Of a stretch of 64,000 nucleotides of DNA, positions 45,446 to 56,685 are shown piece by piece. Every line of letters starts with the position of its first letter. The first letter of the stretch is position 1. Location of the stretch: contig NC_053395.1 of assembly GCF_905171765.1 (NCBI RefSeq), positions 182,236,156 to 182,300,155 on the forward strand, written 5' to 3'. The DNA is from Bufo bufo. Taxonomy: Eukaryota > Chordata > Amphibia > Anura > Bufonidae. The notes below the pieces were generated by a model. That model did no database searches, was not told the DNA's origin, and was given only the letters and a program-made list of their open reading frames with translations. A program made the translations under genes and the position numbers.

Positions 45446-46650
45446 AGTTTCTAAAATGGGGTCACTTTTTTGTAGTTTCTACTCTAGGGGTGCATCAGGG
45501 GGGCTTCAAATGGGACATGGTGTAAAAAAAAAACAGTCCAGCAAAACCTGCCTTCCAAAAACCGTATGGCATTCCTTTCCTTCTGCGCCCTGCCGTGTGC
45601 CCGTACATCGGTTTACGACCTTATATGGGGTGTTTCTGTAAACTACAGAATCAGGGCCATGAATAATGAGTTTTGTTTGGCTGTTAACCTTTGATTTGTA
45701 ACTGGAAAAAAAATATTAAAATGGAAAATCTGCCAAAAATGTGAAATTTTGAAATTGTATCTCTATTTTCCATTAAATCTTGTGCAACACCTAAAGGGTT
45801 AACAAAGTTTGTAAAATAAGTTTTGAATACCTTGAGGGGTGTAGTTTCTTAGATGGGGTCACTTTTATGGAGTTTCTACTCTAGGGGTGCATCAGGGGGG
45901 CTTCAAATGGGACATGGTGTCAAAAAAACAGTCCAGCAAAATCAGCCCTCCAAAAACCAAACGGCGCACCTTTTACTCTACGCCCCGCTGTGTGGCCGTA
46001 CAGTAGTTTACGGCCACATATGGGGTGTTTCTGTAAACATTAGAGTCAGGGCAATAAAGATACAGTCTTGTTTGGCTGTTAACCCTTGCTTTGTTAGTGG
46101 AAAAAATGGGTTAAAATGGAAAATTAGGCAAAAAAATGAAATTCTCAAATTTCATCGCCATTTGCCAATAACTCTTGTGCAACACCTAAAGGGTTAACGA
46201 CGTATGTAAAATCAGTTTTGAATACCTTGAGGGGTGTAGTTTCTTAGATGGGGTCATTTTCAGGGAGTTTCTCCTCTAGGGGTGCATCAGGGGGCTTCAA
46301 ATGGGACATGGTGTAAATAAACCAGTCCATAAAAATCAGCCTTCCAAAAACCAAACGGCGCACCTCTCACTCTACGCCCCGCTGTGTGGCCGTACAGTAG
46401 TTTACGGCCACATATTGGGTGTTTCTGTAAACGGCAGAGTCAGGGCAATAAAGATACAGTCTTGTTTGGCTGTTAACCCTTGCTTTGTTAGTGTAAAAAA
46501 TGGGTTAAAATGAAAAATTAGACAAAAAAATGAAATTCTCTAATTTCCTCCCCATTTGCCAATAACTCTTGTGCAACACCTAAAGGGTTAACAACATATG
46601 CAAAATCAGTTTTGAATACCTTGAGGGGTGTAGTTTTTTAGATGGGGTCA
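45446..46650. repeat. Three tandem units of about 400 bp inside the TTAA element
   Basis: Each unit runs from 'atggggtcactttt' through 'ctctaggggtgcatcagg', 'ggcttcaaatgggacatgg', 'gtgtttctgtaaac' and 'ttgtttggctgttaac' to 'cacctaaagggttaac'. Units start near 45,456, 45,854 and 46,251. They differ by scattered substitutions and small indels. Confidence 0.88.
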
Positions 46651-47149
46651 TTTTTGGGTGGTTTCTATTATGTAAGCCTCGCAAAGTGACTTGAGACCTG
46701 AACTGGTCCCTAAAAATTGAGTTTTTGTAAATTTCTGAAAAATTTCAAGATTTGCTTCTAAACTTCTAAGCCTTATAACATCCCCAAAAAATAAAATATC
46801 ATTCCCAAAATAATTCAAACATGAAGTAGACATATGGGGAATGTAAAGTCATCACAATTTTTGGGGGTATTACTATGTATTACAGAAGTAGAGAAACTAA
46901 TACTTTGAAATTTGCAAATTTTTCAAAATTTTTGGTAAATTAGTTTTTTTTTGTGCAAAAAAAAATAATATTTTTTTACTTCATTTTACCAATGTCATGA
47001 AGTACAATATGTGACGAAAAAACAATCTCAGAATGGCCTGGATAAGTCAAAGCGTTTTAAAGTTCTTAGCACTTAAAGTGACACTGGTCAGATTTGCAAA
47101 AAATGGCCTGGTCCTAAGGTGAAAAAAGGCTGTGTCCTTAAGGGGTTAA

Positions 47150-48587
47150 TAAAAACAAACACCAAATTCTTTCAATGTTTTATACATGTATCTGACTATT
47201 AGTATTTTTATATAGTCACTGTTAAAACTTTTGGGCACATTCACTATTGAAAATACAATAGGTCGAATTTGCATAAAAAACTGGCATAAATGCTTTGCAC
47301 TGCAATTATCAAGTGTTTTAAACACTTTTCCTACATTTTAGTGCATTTTTGGAGTGAAACTAAGCTAATAGGTTGTGTAAACTTAGACTAGAAATTCTAT
47401 AGGTGGACCGGTAAACTTCAAGACTTACTTTCAGACAGTATTAATAAATTTGCCCCAGAGTGTAGACATTCCATATTTATTGCACTCATATTTCCTATCT
47501 AGAATATAGTTTCATGTAATGGTACTTAAATCATTAAGCTTCCTCTTCCTCTTTGGGTATTTGAAGCCAATGAGCACAATGTCTTGCAGTGAGAATTTTG
47601 ATAGTCTCATGTTTCTTACCAACCTCAATATACAGAGTTCTCACAAGTTACAATTAACTCTGGGAGGACCATTGTAACTTAAAAATACTGCAGCCCTCTA
47701 ATGTGTACAATTTTTTTTCCAATGTTTTGCAAGCCAATCTCCAAAATTAGATTACATACTACATTTGAACTCAACAGTGTAAAGTTCCAGTGACTCTCTG
47801 TCCAGTGTCAATTGTCTCCCTGCTATTCAATTTTTGCTATATTTTCATGTATGATTAACTTATTTCTTGTCATATGCCAGTATCCCTATTGGGTTCATTA
47901 GAGACTGATTAGGCTGATGTAAAACTTAAGAGGGTATACCGGTTGTTAGAAGTTATCCCTTATCCACAGGTAGGCCTCCACCGATCACGAGAACGAGGAA
48001 CCCATATTCCTCGGAGCCTCTCTTGAAAAAAAACAACGTTCGACTATTTAGGGACTCACATAGAGAAGAATAAAGCCGCAGTTTGCATGCCCGACCTGCC
48101 CTTCTGTTCATGTTGGGGGGCTCTGAGGTATATTGGGCCCCCATTCTCGTGATCGGTGTGGGTTCCAGCGGTAGGACTTCCCAATCTAATAGTTATCCCA
48201 TGTTCCATGTAGATAGGAGATAGCTTCTACGGTAACAACCTGAATATCCAATTAATTTTGTTTCTCCTTCACCAAACACATAATAGCCTAACTATGTTCT
48301 AGCTTTAGGGAACTGACAGAACCAGACATTCTCGTTAAGAAACATGTAAAACAGTCAGATACTCTCACACATAGGATCTACAGTGTCCTGTAAGAGATGA
48401 CCTTAGTCACAGCTGCTCATTGCACACAGATCACCATATTCGACTCCCTGTCTCCAGTAATGCAGCTGTGGCTTCTTTGTTGCCTATTACAATATGAGGC
48501 ACTAGAAGAGTCTGCTTAGAAGGCAATAGGGGATTAGAAAATACAGAGGATCTGATAGACTGAGCAAAGAGTGAATTCTGCTAACTT
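47150..48587. other. No gene recognised
   Basis: AT-rich sequence. A stretch at about 47,260-47,460 resembles a frog-type interspersed repeat ending in 'aataaatttgcccc'. No coding feature can be supported. Confidence 0.35.
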
Positions 48588-49041
48588 TAAAAAGAACCTG
48601 CCACCTCTCCTGACATTTTAGTATTAGTAACTACTTGCATTCCGAATGCAATAACAAGTTTGAAGCACTTATTCATATTGACTCGATGTTGCACTGTTTA
48701 TTATATCTACTAGAAGATTACTAGAAGATTACGAATAATTCACCAAGTGTCTGCATTAAAGGTCCATCTGGGTGTTACAAGTTGGCGGTGTGTCCCTGCA
48801 CTTTCTGACACTGCTAGCAGTGATAGGATAGTATCAGACTGTGCAGGGACTCACCCCCCAACTGGTAACACTCAGTTGGACGTTTATTAAAGACTGCTGA
48901 CAAATCATTCAGAAACTTCTGTCAGGAATAACAGGGAAGTGCCGCAACATAGTTGTTGAGTTATATGAAAGGAATTGTTATTACATGGAGAACACAAGTA
49001 ATTACTAAAACATGCATATCACGGGTGGTGAGAGGTCCTTT
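48588..49041. mobile_element. Foldback MITE, about 450 bp
   Basis: The left end aaagaacctgccacctctcc and the right end, read inward (aaaggacctctcaccacccg), are imperfect inverted copies. They are followed by 'ttagtattagtaactacttg' on the left and 'ttttagtaattacttgtg' inward from the right. The flanks do not give a clean duplication. Confidence 0.65.
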
Positions 49042-49394
49042 CTATTCTTAAACAACTTCCAACACAGCAGATAAATATATAACTTTATTAGTATTACCGT
49101 TAAAGGCAGGACAGACAATATTTGGACAAAAGCATGAAAATCGCTTGCTCCCTAGGTGACGGACAGGGTGCAGTCAAGTCACTGATGTTTAATAAATTAA
49201 TACAAACTTGAATAGCACAGAAGAGTACATCTAATAGATATTGCATATTACCAAACAAGTTTCATAAGGCTCTGTTCACATATATGTTGGAGGCTTCGTT
49301 AGGGGCCTATCACAGATTCAGTTAAAAAAAATGGTAGGCATGGTGCACTATTTTGTTTGCTAAAATGGCAGACACTATAAAGGAAACCCAAAGT

Positions 49395-49494
49395 AGTCAT
49401 TAAAGGGCTTTTCCGAGATATTTTTTAACTGATGAACTATCCTCCTGATTGGTGAGGGTCCGACACCCGCAAACCCCATCAATCAGCTGTTTAA
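49395..49494. repeat. Left end fragment of a TTAA-type MITE
   Basis: It starts after TTAA (about 49,400) with agggcttttccgagatattt and carries 'ggtgagggtccgacacccgc', words shared with the TTAA MITE at 15,566-15,797 ('gggggtccgacttccggcac'). It is truncated by the next foldback. Confidence 0.5.
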
Positions 49495-49848
49495 AGGGAA
49501 CCTGTCACCGGGATTTTGTGCATAGAGCTGAGGACATGGGTTGCTAGATGGCCACTAGCACATCTGCAATACCCAGTCCCCATAGCTCTGTGTGCTTCTA
49601 TTGTGTATAAAAACCGATTTGATACATATGCAAATTAACCTGAGATGAGTCAGAGCTTGAAAATATGACTCTTCTCTGGTCACACAAGATATGACTCTTT
49701 TATGTTAATTTGCATATGTATCAAATCTTTTTTGTTACACAATAAAAGCACACAGAGCTATGGGGACTGGGTATTGCGGATGTGTTAGCGGCCATCTAGC
49801 AACCCATGTCCTCAGCTCTATACACAAAATCCAGGTGACAGGTTCCCT
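49495..49848. mobile_element. Foldback MITE, 354 bp, in TTAA/TGAA
   Basis: The arms of about 145 bp (49,495-49,641 and about 49,704-49,848) are near-perfect complements starting agggaacctgtcacc. The left flank is TTAA and the right is TGAA. The ends match those of the larger foldback at 56,686-58,151, so the two are related. Confidence 0.85.
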
Positions 49849-49850
49849 TG

Positions 49851-50172
49851 AACCACCTCCGGACCGCCGAACGCAGCGACGCGTCCTGGAGGTGGTTGTT
49901 TCATTCCGCCTGAACGCGCCGGCGCGTCCTCTCGCGAGACGCGAGATTTCGGTCACAGCCGGCCCGCGCATGCGCATCGCGGGCCGGCAAAAGTTTGAGG
50001 AGAATTGCATCAGCAACCTGCCAGCCAATGATCGTCGCTGGCAGGTTGCTGATTTTTAAAAAATCGAATCACAAGCCATATAACAGATCATATTAGTAAA
50101 TATGATGTGTTATATGGCTTCTCTGCTCCTCTGCTGGTCCTTTTCGTCGGTTGGATCCAGCAGAGGAGCAGA
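49851..50172. repeat. Hairpin train at the piggyBac 5' end
   Basis: Stem-loops in order: aaccacctcc/ggaggtggtt (49,851-49,897), gccggcccgc/gcgggccggc (49,958-49,988), cagcaacctgccag and its complement (50,011-50,051), aagccatataaca and its complement (50,073-50,120), and a 16-bp pair tctgctcctctgctgg (50,122-50,172). All arms are perfect. Confidence 0.9.
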
Positions 50173-50804
50173 CTTCACTGTGAGTACCCAACAAACACTG
50201 TCCTTAGCCCCAGATCACCTTCCATCACCCCCATCATCCAAATTAACCCCTTGATCGCCTCCTGTCAATCACTTAGTGAAAGACAAAAAGTGATCAGTGT
50301 AAACTGTCACTTTTTTTTTTTCACTAGTATTGGCTGTTAGGTTTTAGGATTAGTTTAGGCCCCTTGGTTAGGTAGTTAGCGTCAGTTAGCGCCCACCCCA
50401 CCGCACCGCAGTCACTTTTATTCGATGATTAGCGTATCGCTAATCAGCATTTGTACTTTTATAGTATCTGTAAGTGATCAAAACTGATCACGGTCAGATC
50501 TATAATTGTATTAGTGTCACCTTAGCTCGCCCTCCACCCAAAACGCAGTGTTTGCCCGATCAGGCCTGATCGGTCGCCCACACGTGCGTTCACCCACGCC
50601 CGCCCCACCGCAGTGACAAAAATATATATTTTTTTGATCACTGCACATTCACTTTACACGCACTGCGGCGATAAAAAAATCAGTTTTGATATTTTTTATC
50701 AACCGCAGCGGCCTCCGGTACTTCGCTAGCCTCCCCTTTGTAAGACAGGCTTGCTTTTTTTCTTGGGTAGTCTCAGGGAATACCCCTAAATTTAGTAGTC
50801 CAAA

Positions 50805-51185
50805 ATGTCAAACAGGGGGTATTCTACTGAAGAGGCCTACAGGATTCTGACCCAGTCGGATGAGGAGTGGGAACCCTCATCTGACGAATCTAGCGGGTCA
50901 GAATATGAACCTGTAGAAAGCAGTGGCTCTCTGACCCAAAGTTCGGACGAGGAGGTGGAGGTCCCTGATAGAACCAGGCGTACCCGGCCCTGTGTCGCTA
51001 GACCACAGGTTGCGCAGGATCTGCTTCAAGAGCAGCAGAGTGGGGCTGTCGCTGCCGGATCACGTGGTGAGGCATACACCAGCAGCGCAGCCCTTCCTGG
51101 ACCTAGTACCAGCACTGCCGTACAACATGGTGAAGTGCGAGCACCAGAAGGGCAGTTGAAGCTGGTACGGTGGCACGTGCAGTAG
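50805..51185 (+). CDS. piggyBac transposase, N-terminal frame
   Basis: The ATG at 50,805 opens MSNRGYSTEEAYRIL, followed by an acidic, serine-rich region (SDEEWEPSSDESSGSEYEP) typical of the disordered N-terminus of piggyBac-derived transposases (PGBD4-like). The frame ends at 51,185. The catalytic part continues in another frame open from 51,134, so one frame change somewhere in 51,134-51,185 separates them. No intron signal is needed to join them. It is most simply one gene with a single frameshift. Confidence 0.8.
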   Translation: MSNRGYSTEEAYRILTQSDEEWEPSSDESSGSEYEPVESSGSLTQSSDEEVEVPDRTRRTRPCVARPQVAQDLLQEQQSGAVAAGSRGEAYTSSAALPGPSTSTAVQHGEVRAPEGQLKLVRWHVQ

Positions 51186-52615
51186 TTACCCCGTCACAGC
51201 CACCGCACAGACAGGCCCGTAGAGCCCCTAGAATCCCTGAGGTGCTGGCAAACCCTGATTGGCAGTCACCAACTTCAGCCGCACCAGTAGTTCCCCCTTT
51301 CACCGCCCAGTCGGGAAGCTATTATGCCCAGCCTTTCCGGTGGAAACCAGTCCAAGTTTCCGAACTTAAAATTTTTCTGGGCCTTCTCCTCAACATAGGT
51401 CTAACTAAAAAGCATAAATTGCGGTCATATTGGTCCACGAACCCAATTCATCACATGCCCATGTTCTCTGCTGCTATGTCCAGGACACGATTTGAGACCA
51501 TGCTGCGTTTTCTGAATTTTAACGACAACACCACCTCCCGTCCCAGAGGCCACCCAGCTTTTGACCGGCTCCACAAAATTCGGCCCCTCATAGACCATTT
51601 CAACCAGAAATTTGCAGATTTGTATACCCCTAAGCAAAACATCTGCGTAGACGAGTCCCTAATACATTTTACCGGGCGCCTTGGCTTCAAACAATACATC
51701 CCAAGCAAGCGTGCCCGGTATGGGGTCAAATTGTATAAGCTCTGTGAAAGGGCCACAGGCTATACCCACAAATTTCGGATCTATGAGGGAAAAGATCAGA
51801 CCCTGGAGCCGGTCGGTTGCCCTGACTACCTGGGGAGCAGTGGGAAGACAGTCTGGGACTTGGTGTCACCCTTATTCGGCAAGGGGTACCATCTTTATGT
51901 GGACAATTTTTACACAAGTGTGGCCCTCTTTAGGCATTTGTTTCTAGAACGGATTTGCGCCTGTGGCACCGCGCAAACTAGTCGCGTGGGCTTCCCCCAA
52001 CGGCTCGTTACCACCCGTCTTGCAAGGGGGGAGAGGGCTGCCTTGTGTAATGAAGAACTGCTCGCGGTGAAATGGAGAGACAAGCGTGACGTTTACATGC
52101 TCTCCTCCATTCACGCAGACACAACAATCCAAATTGAAAGGGCAACCCGTGTCATTGAAAAGCCCCTCTCAGTCCACGACTATAATGCGCTCATGGGAGG
52201 GGTGGACTTCAATGACCAGATGTTAGCTCCCTATTTAGTTTCCCGACGCACCAGACGCTGGTATAAGAAGGTGTCTGTATATTTAATTCAATTGGCTCTG
52301 TATAATAGTTTTGTTCTCTACAGTAAGGCTGGGAGAACACGATCCTTCCTCAAATTCCAGGAAGAGATCATCGAGAACCTCCTGTATCCAGAAGGTTCCG
52401 TGGCCCCATCCACCAGTGTAGTTAGCCGTCTACACGAGCGACATTTCCCCAGTGTCGTTGCTGGTACCTCAACCCAACCGCCACCCCGAAAAAAATGTTG
52501 TGTCTGTAGCAGGAGTGGAATAAGGCGTGACACCCGCTATTTCTGTCCTGACCACCCTGCTCTATGCTTAGGAGAGTGTTTCCGGAAGTACCACACACAG
52601 GTACACCTAGCATAG
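51170..52615 (+). CDS. piggyBac transposase, catalytic and C-terminal part (481 aa open frame)
   Basis: This part would carry out hairpin-forming excision and insertion at TTAA. Counting from 51,170 (a GTG; not a true start): the three catalytic aspartates are D161 (ICVDESL), D245 (LYVDNFYTS) and D346 (MGGVDFNDQ), all present. The C-terminus (about 443-476) has the cysteine-rich domain CCVCSRSG ... YFCPDHPALCLGEC ... YHTQ that binds the element ends in this family. No stop interrupts the frame. Joined to the upstream frame the protein would be near 600 aa, the usual family length. It could be a recently inactivated transposase or, if the frameshift is a sequencing error, an intact one. Nothing here suggests domestication. 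Confidence 0.92.
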   Translation: MARAVVTPSQPPHRQARRAPRIPEVLANPDWQSPTSAAPVVPPFTAQSGSYYAQPFRWKPVQVSELKIFLGLLLNIGLTKKHKLRSYWSTNPIHHMPMFSAAMSRTRFETMLRFLNFNDNTTSRPRGHPAFDRLHKIRPLIDHFNQKFADLYTPKQNICVDESLIHFTGRLGFKQYIPSKRARYGVKLYKLCERATGYTHKFRIYEGKDQTLEPVGCPDYLGSSGKTVWDLVSPLFGKGYHLYVDNFYTSVALFRHLFLERICACGTAQTSRVGFPQRLVTTRLARGERAALCNEELLAVKWRDKRDVYMLSSIHADTTIQIERATRVIEKPLSVHDYNALMGGVDFNDQMLAPYLVSRRTRRWYKKVSVYLIQLALYNSFVLYSKAGRTRSFLKFQEEIIENLLYPEGSVAPSTSVVSRLHERHFPSVVAGTSTQPPPRKKCCVCSRSGIRRDTRYFCPDHPALCLGECFRKYHTQVHLA

Positions 52616-53159
52616 GGATTGCATCTCACAGGACAGGCACACAGGGCTATTAGGGCCCTTTTACTCACAGCTGCTGCAAACCTCTCCTTTCACCTGGGAT
52701 AAAGTGCATAACGTACTTTGCCACATCTTTGGGCGATTTGCGCTTTGCACATTGTCCCATGGGGAAGGAGAGGTTTGTTCTATAAAGGTAAAAAAAAACT
52801 AAACAAAAAAAAAATTACCGGTAAGTAAAAAAGTTAACGTTCAGTTAAAAAAGTTAATATGTTCTGTTCTAAAGTTAATAAATTTATTGCGTTGCGGCCT
52901 GGTTTTTTCTTTTTTGTTTCGTTTTTTTTTACCTTCCAGGTGGACCAACCGATCGACTAGCTGCAGCACTGATGTGCATTCTGACAGAAGCATTGCGCTG
53001 CTGTCAGATTACACGCAAGTCGGTGTATGCGGCGCTGCAAGACGAGATTTCTCCTCTGCAGTAAAAGATACGTTTGCCGAGGAATATGAGCTGAGGAGGT
53101 GGCGGTGTTCATGTACTTTGGCAAACACTTTGTATATATAAAAAAAAAAAAATCCCGGC
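52616..53159. other. 3' region of the piggyBac element
   Basis: Non-coding, with A- and T-runs. An AATAAA-containing word (gttaataaatttattgcg, about 52,874) lies about 260 bp after the stop and could serve as a polyadenylation signal. Confidence 0.45.
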
Positions 53160-53345
53160 AATGATTTATTCATCCACATCGATTGATGTGAATGGAGAAA
53201 TCTGGTTTGCCAGGGCATACGAGCTAAGTGGGTATGGATGTTGGGCGGAGCTCCTATGTCCTGGCAGACGCCTTTCCCCTCCTTTTTCTTTTTTTGGCAG
53301 AGATTTTTTCATCCACATTGATCGATGCGAATGAAGAAATCTGTG
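53160..53345. repeat. Direct repeats in piggyBac 3' region
   Basis: The block 'ttcatccacatcgattgatgtgaatggagaaatct' (near 53,168) recurs near 53,308 as 'ttcatccacattgatcgatgcgaatgaagaaatct'. Each contains a short palindrome around atcgat or tcgat. Confidence 0.8.
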
Positions 53346-53512
53346 CCGTTCATTTTTTTCTTTCAGCCCAGAGGCTGAACGAAAAAAAAAAAATCTCATT
53401 ACCCGTATGCTCAATTTAAGGAGAATAGCAGAAACTCCTAATGCTGGGCATACATGTAATGATTGCGGAGACCCTCAAATGCCCGGGCAGTACAAACACC
53501 CCACAAATAACA

Positions 53513-54745
53513 CCATTTTGGAAAGAAGACACCCCAAGGTATTCGCTGAGGGGCATATTGAGTCCATGAAAGATTGAAATTTTTGTCCCAAGTTAGCGGA
53601 AAGGGAGACTTTGTGAGAAAGAAATCAAAAAAATCAATTTCCGCTAACTTGTGCCAATTTTTTTTTTTTCTATGAACTCGCCATGCCCCTCATTGAATAC
53701 CTTGGGGTGTCTTCTTTCCAAAATGGGGTCACATGTGGGGTATTTATACTGCCCTGGCATTTTAGGGGCCCCATTTTGGAAAGAAGACACCCCAAGGTAT
53801 TCAATGAGGGGCATGGCGAGTTCCTAGAAATTTTTTTTTTTTGTCACAAGTTAGTGGAATATGAGACTTTGTAAGGGAAAAAAAAAAAAAAAAAAATCAT
53901 CATTTTCCACTAACTTGTGACAAAAAATAAAAAATTCTAGGAACTCGCCATGCCCCTCACGGAATACCTTGGGGTGTCTTCTTTCCAAAATGGGGTCACT
54001 TGTGGGGTAGTTATACTGCCCTGGCATTCTAGGGGCCCAAATGTGTGGTAAGTAGGTAAATGACCTGTGAAATCCGAAAGGTGCTCTTTGGAATATGGGC
54101 CCCTTTGCCCACCTAGGCTGCAAAAAATTGTCACACATGTGGTATTTCCGTATTCAGGAGAAGTTGGGGAATGTGTTTTGGGGTGTCATTTTACATATAC
54201 CCATGCTGGGTGAGATAAATATCTTGGTCAAATGCCAACTTTGTATAAAAAAAATGGGAAAAGTTGTGTTTTGCCAAGATATTTCTCTCACCCAGCATGG
54301 GTATATGTAAAATGACACCCCAAAACACATTCCCAACTTCTCCTGAATACGGAGATACCACATGTGTGACACTTTTTTGCAGCCTAGGTGGGCAAAGGGG
54401 CCCATATTCCAAAGAGCACCTTTCGGATTTCACTGGTCATTTTTTACAGAATTTGATTTCAAACTCCTTACCACACATTTGGGCCCCTCGAATGCCAGGG
54501 CAGTATAACTACCCCACAAGTGACCCCATTTTGGAAAGAAGACACCCCAAGGTATTCCGTGAGGGGCATGGCGAGTTCCTAGAATTTTTTTTTTTTTTGT
54601 CACAAGTTAGTGGAAAATGATGATTTTTTTTTTTTCTTACAAAGTCTCATATTCCACTAACTTGTGACAAAAAATAAAAACTTCCATGAACTCACTATGC
54701 CCATCAGCGAATACCTTGGGGTGTCTTCTTTCCAAAATGGGGTCA
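53513..54745. repeat. Hierarchical palindrome of inverted modules
   Basis: The word ccattttggaaagaagacac begins plus-oriented modules at about 53,513, 53,771 and 54,526. Its complement closes modules ending at about 53,726, 53,993 and 54,740. Each pair brackets a hairpin of about 215-225 bp whose inner arms include 'acaagttagtgga'. The second and third hairpins are themselves mirror images around a centre near 54,250, giving a palindrome of about 980 bp. Frames here are artefacts. Confidence 0.9.
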
Positions 54746-54769
54746 CTTGTGGGGTAGCCCCATGAGCGT

Positions 54770-55384
54770 TCCCCTGTGTTCTATTATACATGTATGAAAA
54801 GATATATGCGTGTGACAATAAGCCAACCAGAAAACGGCAGACTAGCATAAATGCTTTGCAAATCAAAAGGCCTGTGGTTATAGGCAGAGAAGGGCTAACA
54901 GGGACAAGAACAAAAATACAGTGGTGGCCACTAGACTATATTGGCACAACAATTATATCATATCAGTTTATATCAGCTGATATCTGATGAGCATATAGCC
55001 TGCAGAGACAACAACTAATTAAACTTAATACACATATATTTGTGAATACAGTGAAAGTGCTCCCCTCCACTCAAAGGGAGTCTGTCACCAGGAAATTCAT
55101 TGATACATCAGGAACAGTGCCTTGCACGACTAGCTCAGCTGAATGTAACCGTACCTTTCACTTAGTGATCCGTTGCTTCTTTCTGGAGAAATAAATGCTT
55201 AATCCATGTGCAAGTGAGCGGTTAGGAGCACTGAGGGCAGGCCAGAGCCATTCTGTGCCTCTTCTATCTTCATTCAGCAGGACCTGCGCTTACATCACCG
55301 CGCTCACCACGTCAGCGCAGGTCCTTTTGCAGGTCCTGCTAGAAGAAGAAAAAAGACGATAATGGCTGCGCGATCAAGTGGATG
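54770..55384. other. No gene recognised
   Basis: Sequence after the palindrome. 55,075 onward (agggagtctgtcaccagg) resembles the end of the 'agggaacctgtcacc' foldbacks, but no partner end was found. Confidence 0.4.
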
Positions 55385-55620
55385 AGGTGAGTAATTTTTT
55401 CATAAATTTTTAACCCTCAAGGGACATTCTACTTAGCATTCTGTATAAAAGAATGCTATTATCTTCTCTTATAACCATGTTAGAAGGGAAAATAATACAG
55501 TGAATTGACTTTAATGGGGTCCAGGATTGCTCATCCCTATTTACTAACATCATCTCATAGCAACCATGCGTGAAAATCGCATCGCATCCGCACAGACATA
55601 CGGAAACGGAATGCACACGG
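55385..55620. repeat. Partial relative of the palindromic Harbinger-like MITE
   Basis: The order 'gtgagtaatttttt', 'taaccctcaa', 'gcattctgtataaaagaatgctatta', 'cttataaccatgtta', 'gggaaaataatacag' and 'agcaaccatgcgtgaaaatcgca' follows the right half of the 35,088-36,029 element (about 35,618-35,790). It is a truncated copy of one arm. Confidence 0.75.
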
Positions 55621-55705
55621 AGTAACTTCTGGTTTTTTTTGCGGACCCAGGGACAGGTGTGTTTGCATGTGTGAGAAGTATAATATTACAGGGATGAAGG
55701 TGTTA

Positions 55706-55994
55706 GGCCTGTTTCACATTTGAGCTATAGTTCCAGCAGAGAACAGCCTGCCATAACTCTCTGTATCTGGCATTGCCGGACGTTACCGAAATGACCGCTG
55801 GCCCCATTGACTATAATGGGATCTGGCGGAGATCCTGCCGCCACCCTGTAAATATGCTGGGATTCGGGTGGACAAATACTACATTATAGTCAATGGGTCT
55901 GACAGGCATTTCGGTAACATCCAGCAATGCTGCAACGAGAGAACTCCGGCAGGCTGTTCTTTGTTGGAGTTCCTGCCACAAATGTGAAACTTCC
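55706..55994. mobile_element. Foldback MITE, about 289 bp
   Basis: The left end ggcctgtttcacatttgagc follows TTA (55,703-55,705). The right end read inward gives ggaagtttcacatttgtggc, and both continue into 'agaacagcctgcc'. The interior has a second inverted pair around 'cattgactataatggg'. It is probably Harbinger-like and older than the others. Confidence 0.65.
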
Positions 55995-56681
55995 CACTGG
56001 TTTAGGGTGGGCAAGATTATTTACCGGTATTTATTTTAATGAGCATCCAATAAAGATTATTACGTTATTAATTGTTCTACTCAGGCCAAATAGAAACCTG
56101 ATTGGCTCACGCAGACAGGTCCACCAGCCGAGACTTGCCTGTTTGGCATGGCAACCCTCCAAGCACAGCCCTGAATAGTGCCTTGGCTGGGTAAACTCAT
56201 CACAATTAGTTAGACCTTAATGGGGTCCTCTGGTTTCATAATAATTTTTTATTTGCCCAGAGTACCCCAAACACATATTTTTGCCCGATATTACCTGTTT
56301 TGTCAGCACTTTCCTTTCCCTTTACCCACCTTCACTGCTTTGTGGCAGGATGTTTACATGCAGAACTTCCTGCTTTCATCTGCTTCCTGCTAGGTTTTCT
56401 AACCAGCCCCGGAAAAAGGTATAACTTACCAATTTTACTGCAAGGACTTTTTTTAATGTCACCATTTTGGGGCACATATGCCTAGAAAATCTATAACTCT
56501 GTAACTTTTTTTTAGCTCACTTTTTGGGCTTTGTATTTACGGACTTTGCTGTATAAATGACACTGAATCTTTATTCTACAGGTCAGTACTATTTGGGTGA
56601 TTCTGCACACTTGCATACACTTTAAAAAAATATTTAGTTTTATGTTGCATATTTTAAAAGTCATAACTTTCATAATTTCCA
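55995..56681. other. No gene recognised
   Basis: No supported feature in this stretch. Confidence 0.35.
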
Positions 56682-56685
56682 TTAA

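Larger units (their letters stand above)
43505..47145. mobile_element. TTAA-flanked non-autonomous element, about 3.64 kb
   Basis: It is flanked by TTAA (43,501-43,504 and 47,146-47,149), with inverted ends cctcttaaggacatag and ccccttaaggacacag read inward. It has three zones: a hairpin train (43,510-44,435); an AT-rich zone with repeated 'gtatcgcc(a/g)c(g/a)tccgt' units (44,540-45,400); and three tandem units of about 400 bp (45,446-46,650). No transposase is encoded. The TTAA target suggests piggyBac-type mobilisation; this is inference. Confidence 0.8.
49851..54760 (+). mobile_element. piggyBac-family DNA transposon (right limit uncertain)
   Basis: The element appears to begin at accacctccggaccgcc (49,851), next to a mutated TTAA (TGAA at 49,849-49,852). 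Five or more stem-loops follow: 49,851-49,897, 49,958-49,988, 50,011-50,051, 50,073-50,120 and 50,122-50,172. A leader of about 600 bp then leads to a transposase in two overlapping frames. The 3' side holds direct repeats (53,160-53,345) and a large palindrome (53,513-54,745). I could not find a matching right end, so the limit is a guess. Confidence 0.7.

Noticed and set aside
43501..47149. The TTAA element is 3.64 kb, almost the same length as the 3,644-bp tandem unit.
   Set aside because: The two share no sequence. The length agreement is coincidence.
50805..52615. A domesticated (host) piggyBac-derived gene.
   Set aside because: The frame is shifted, element-like hairpins and repeats flank it, and nothing shows host use. 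A transposon copy is the simpler reading.
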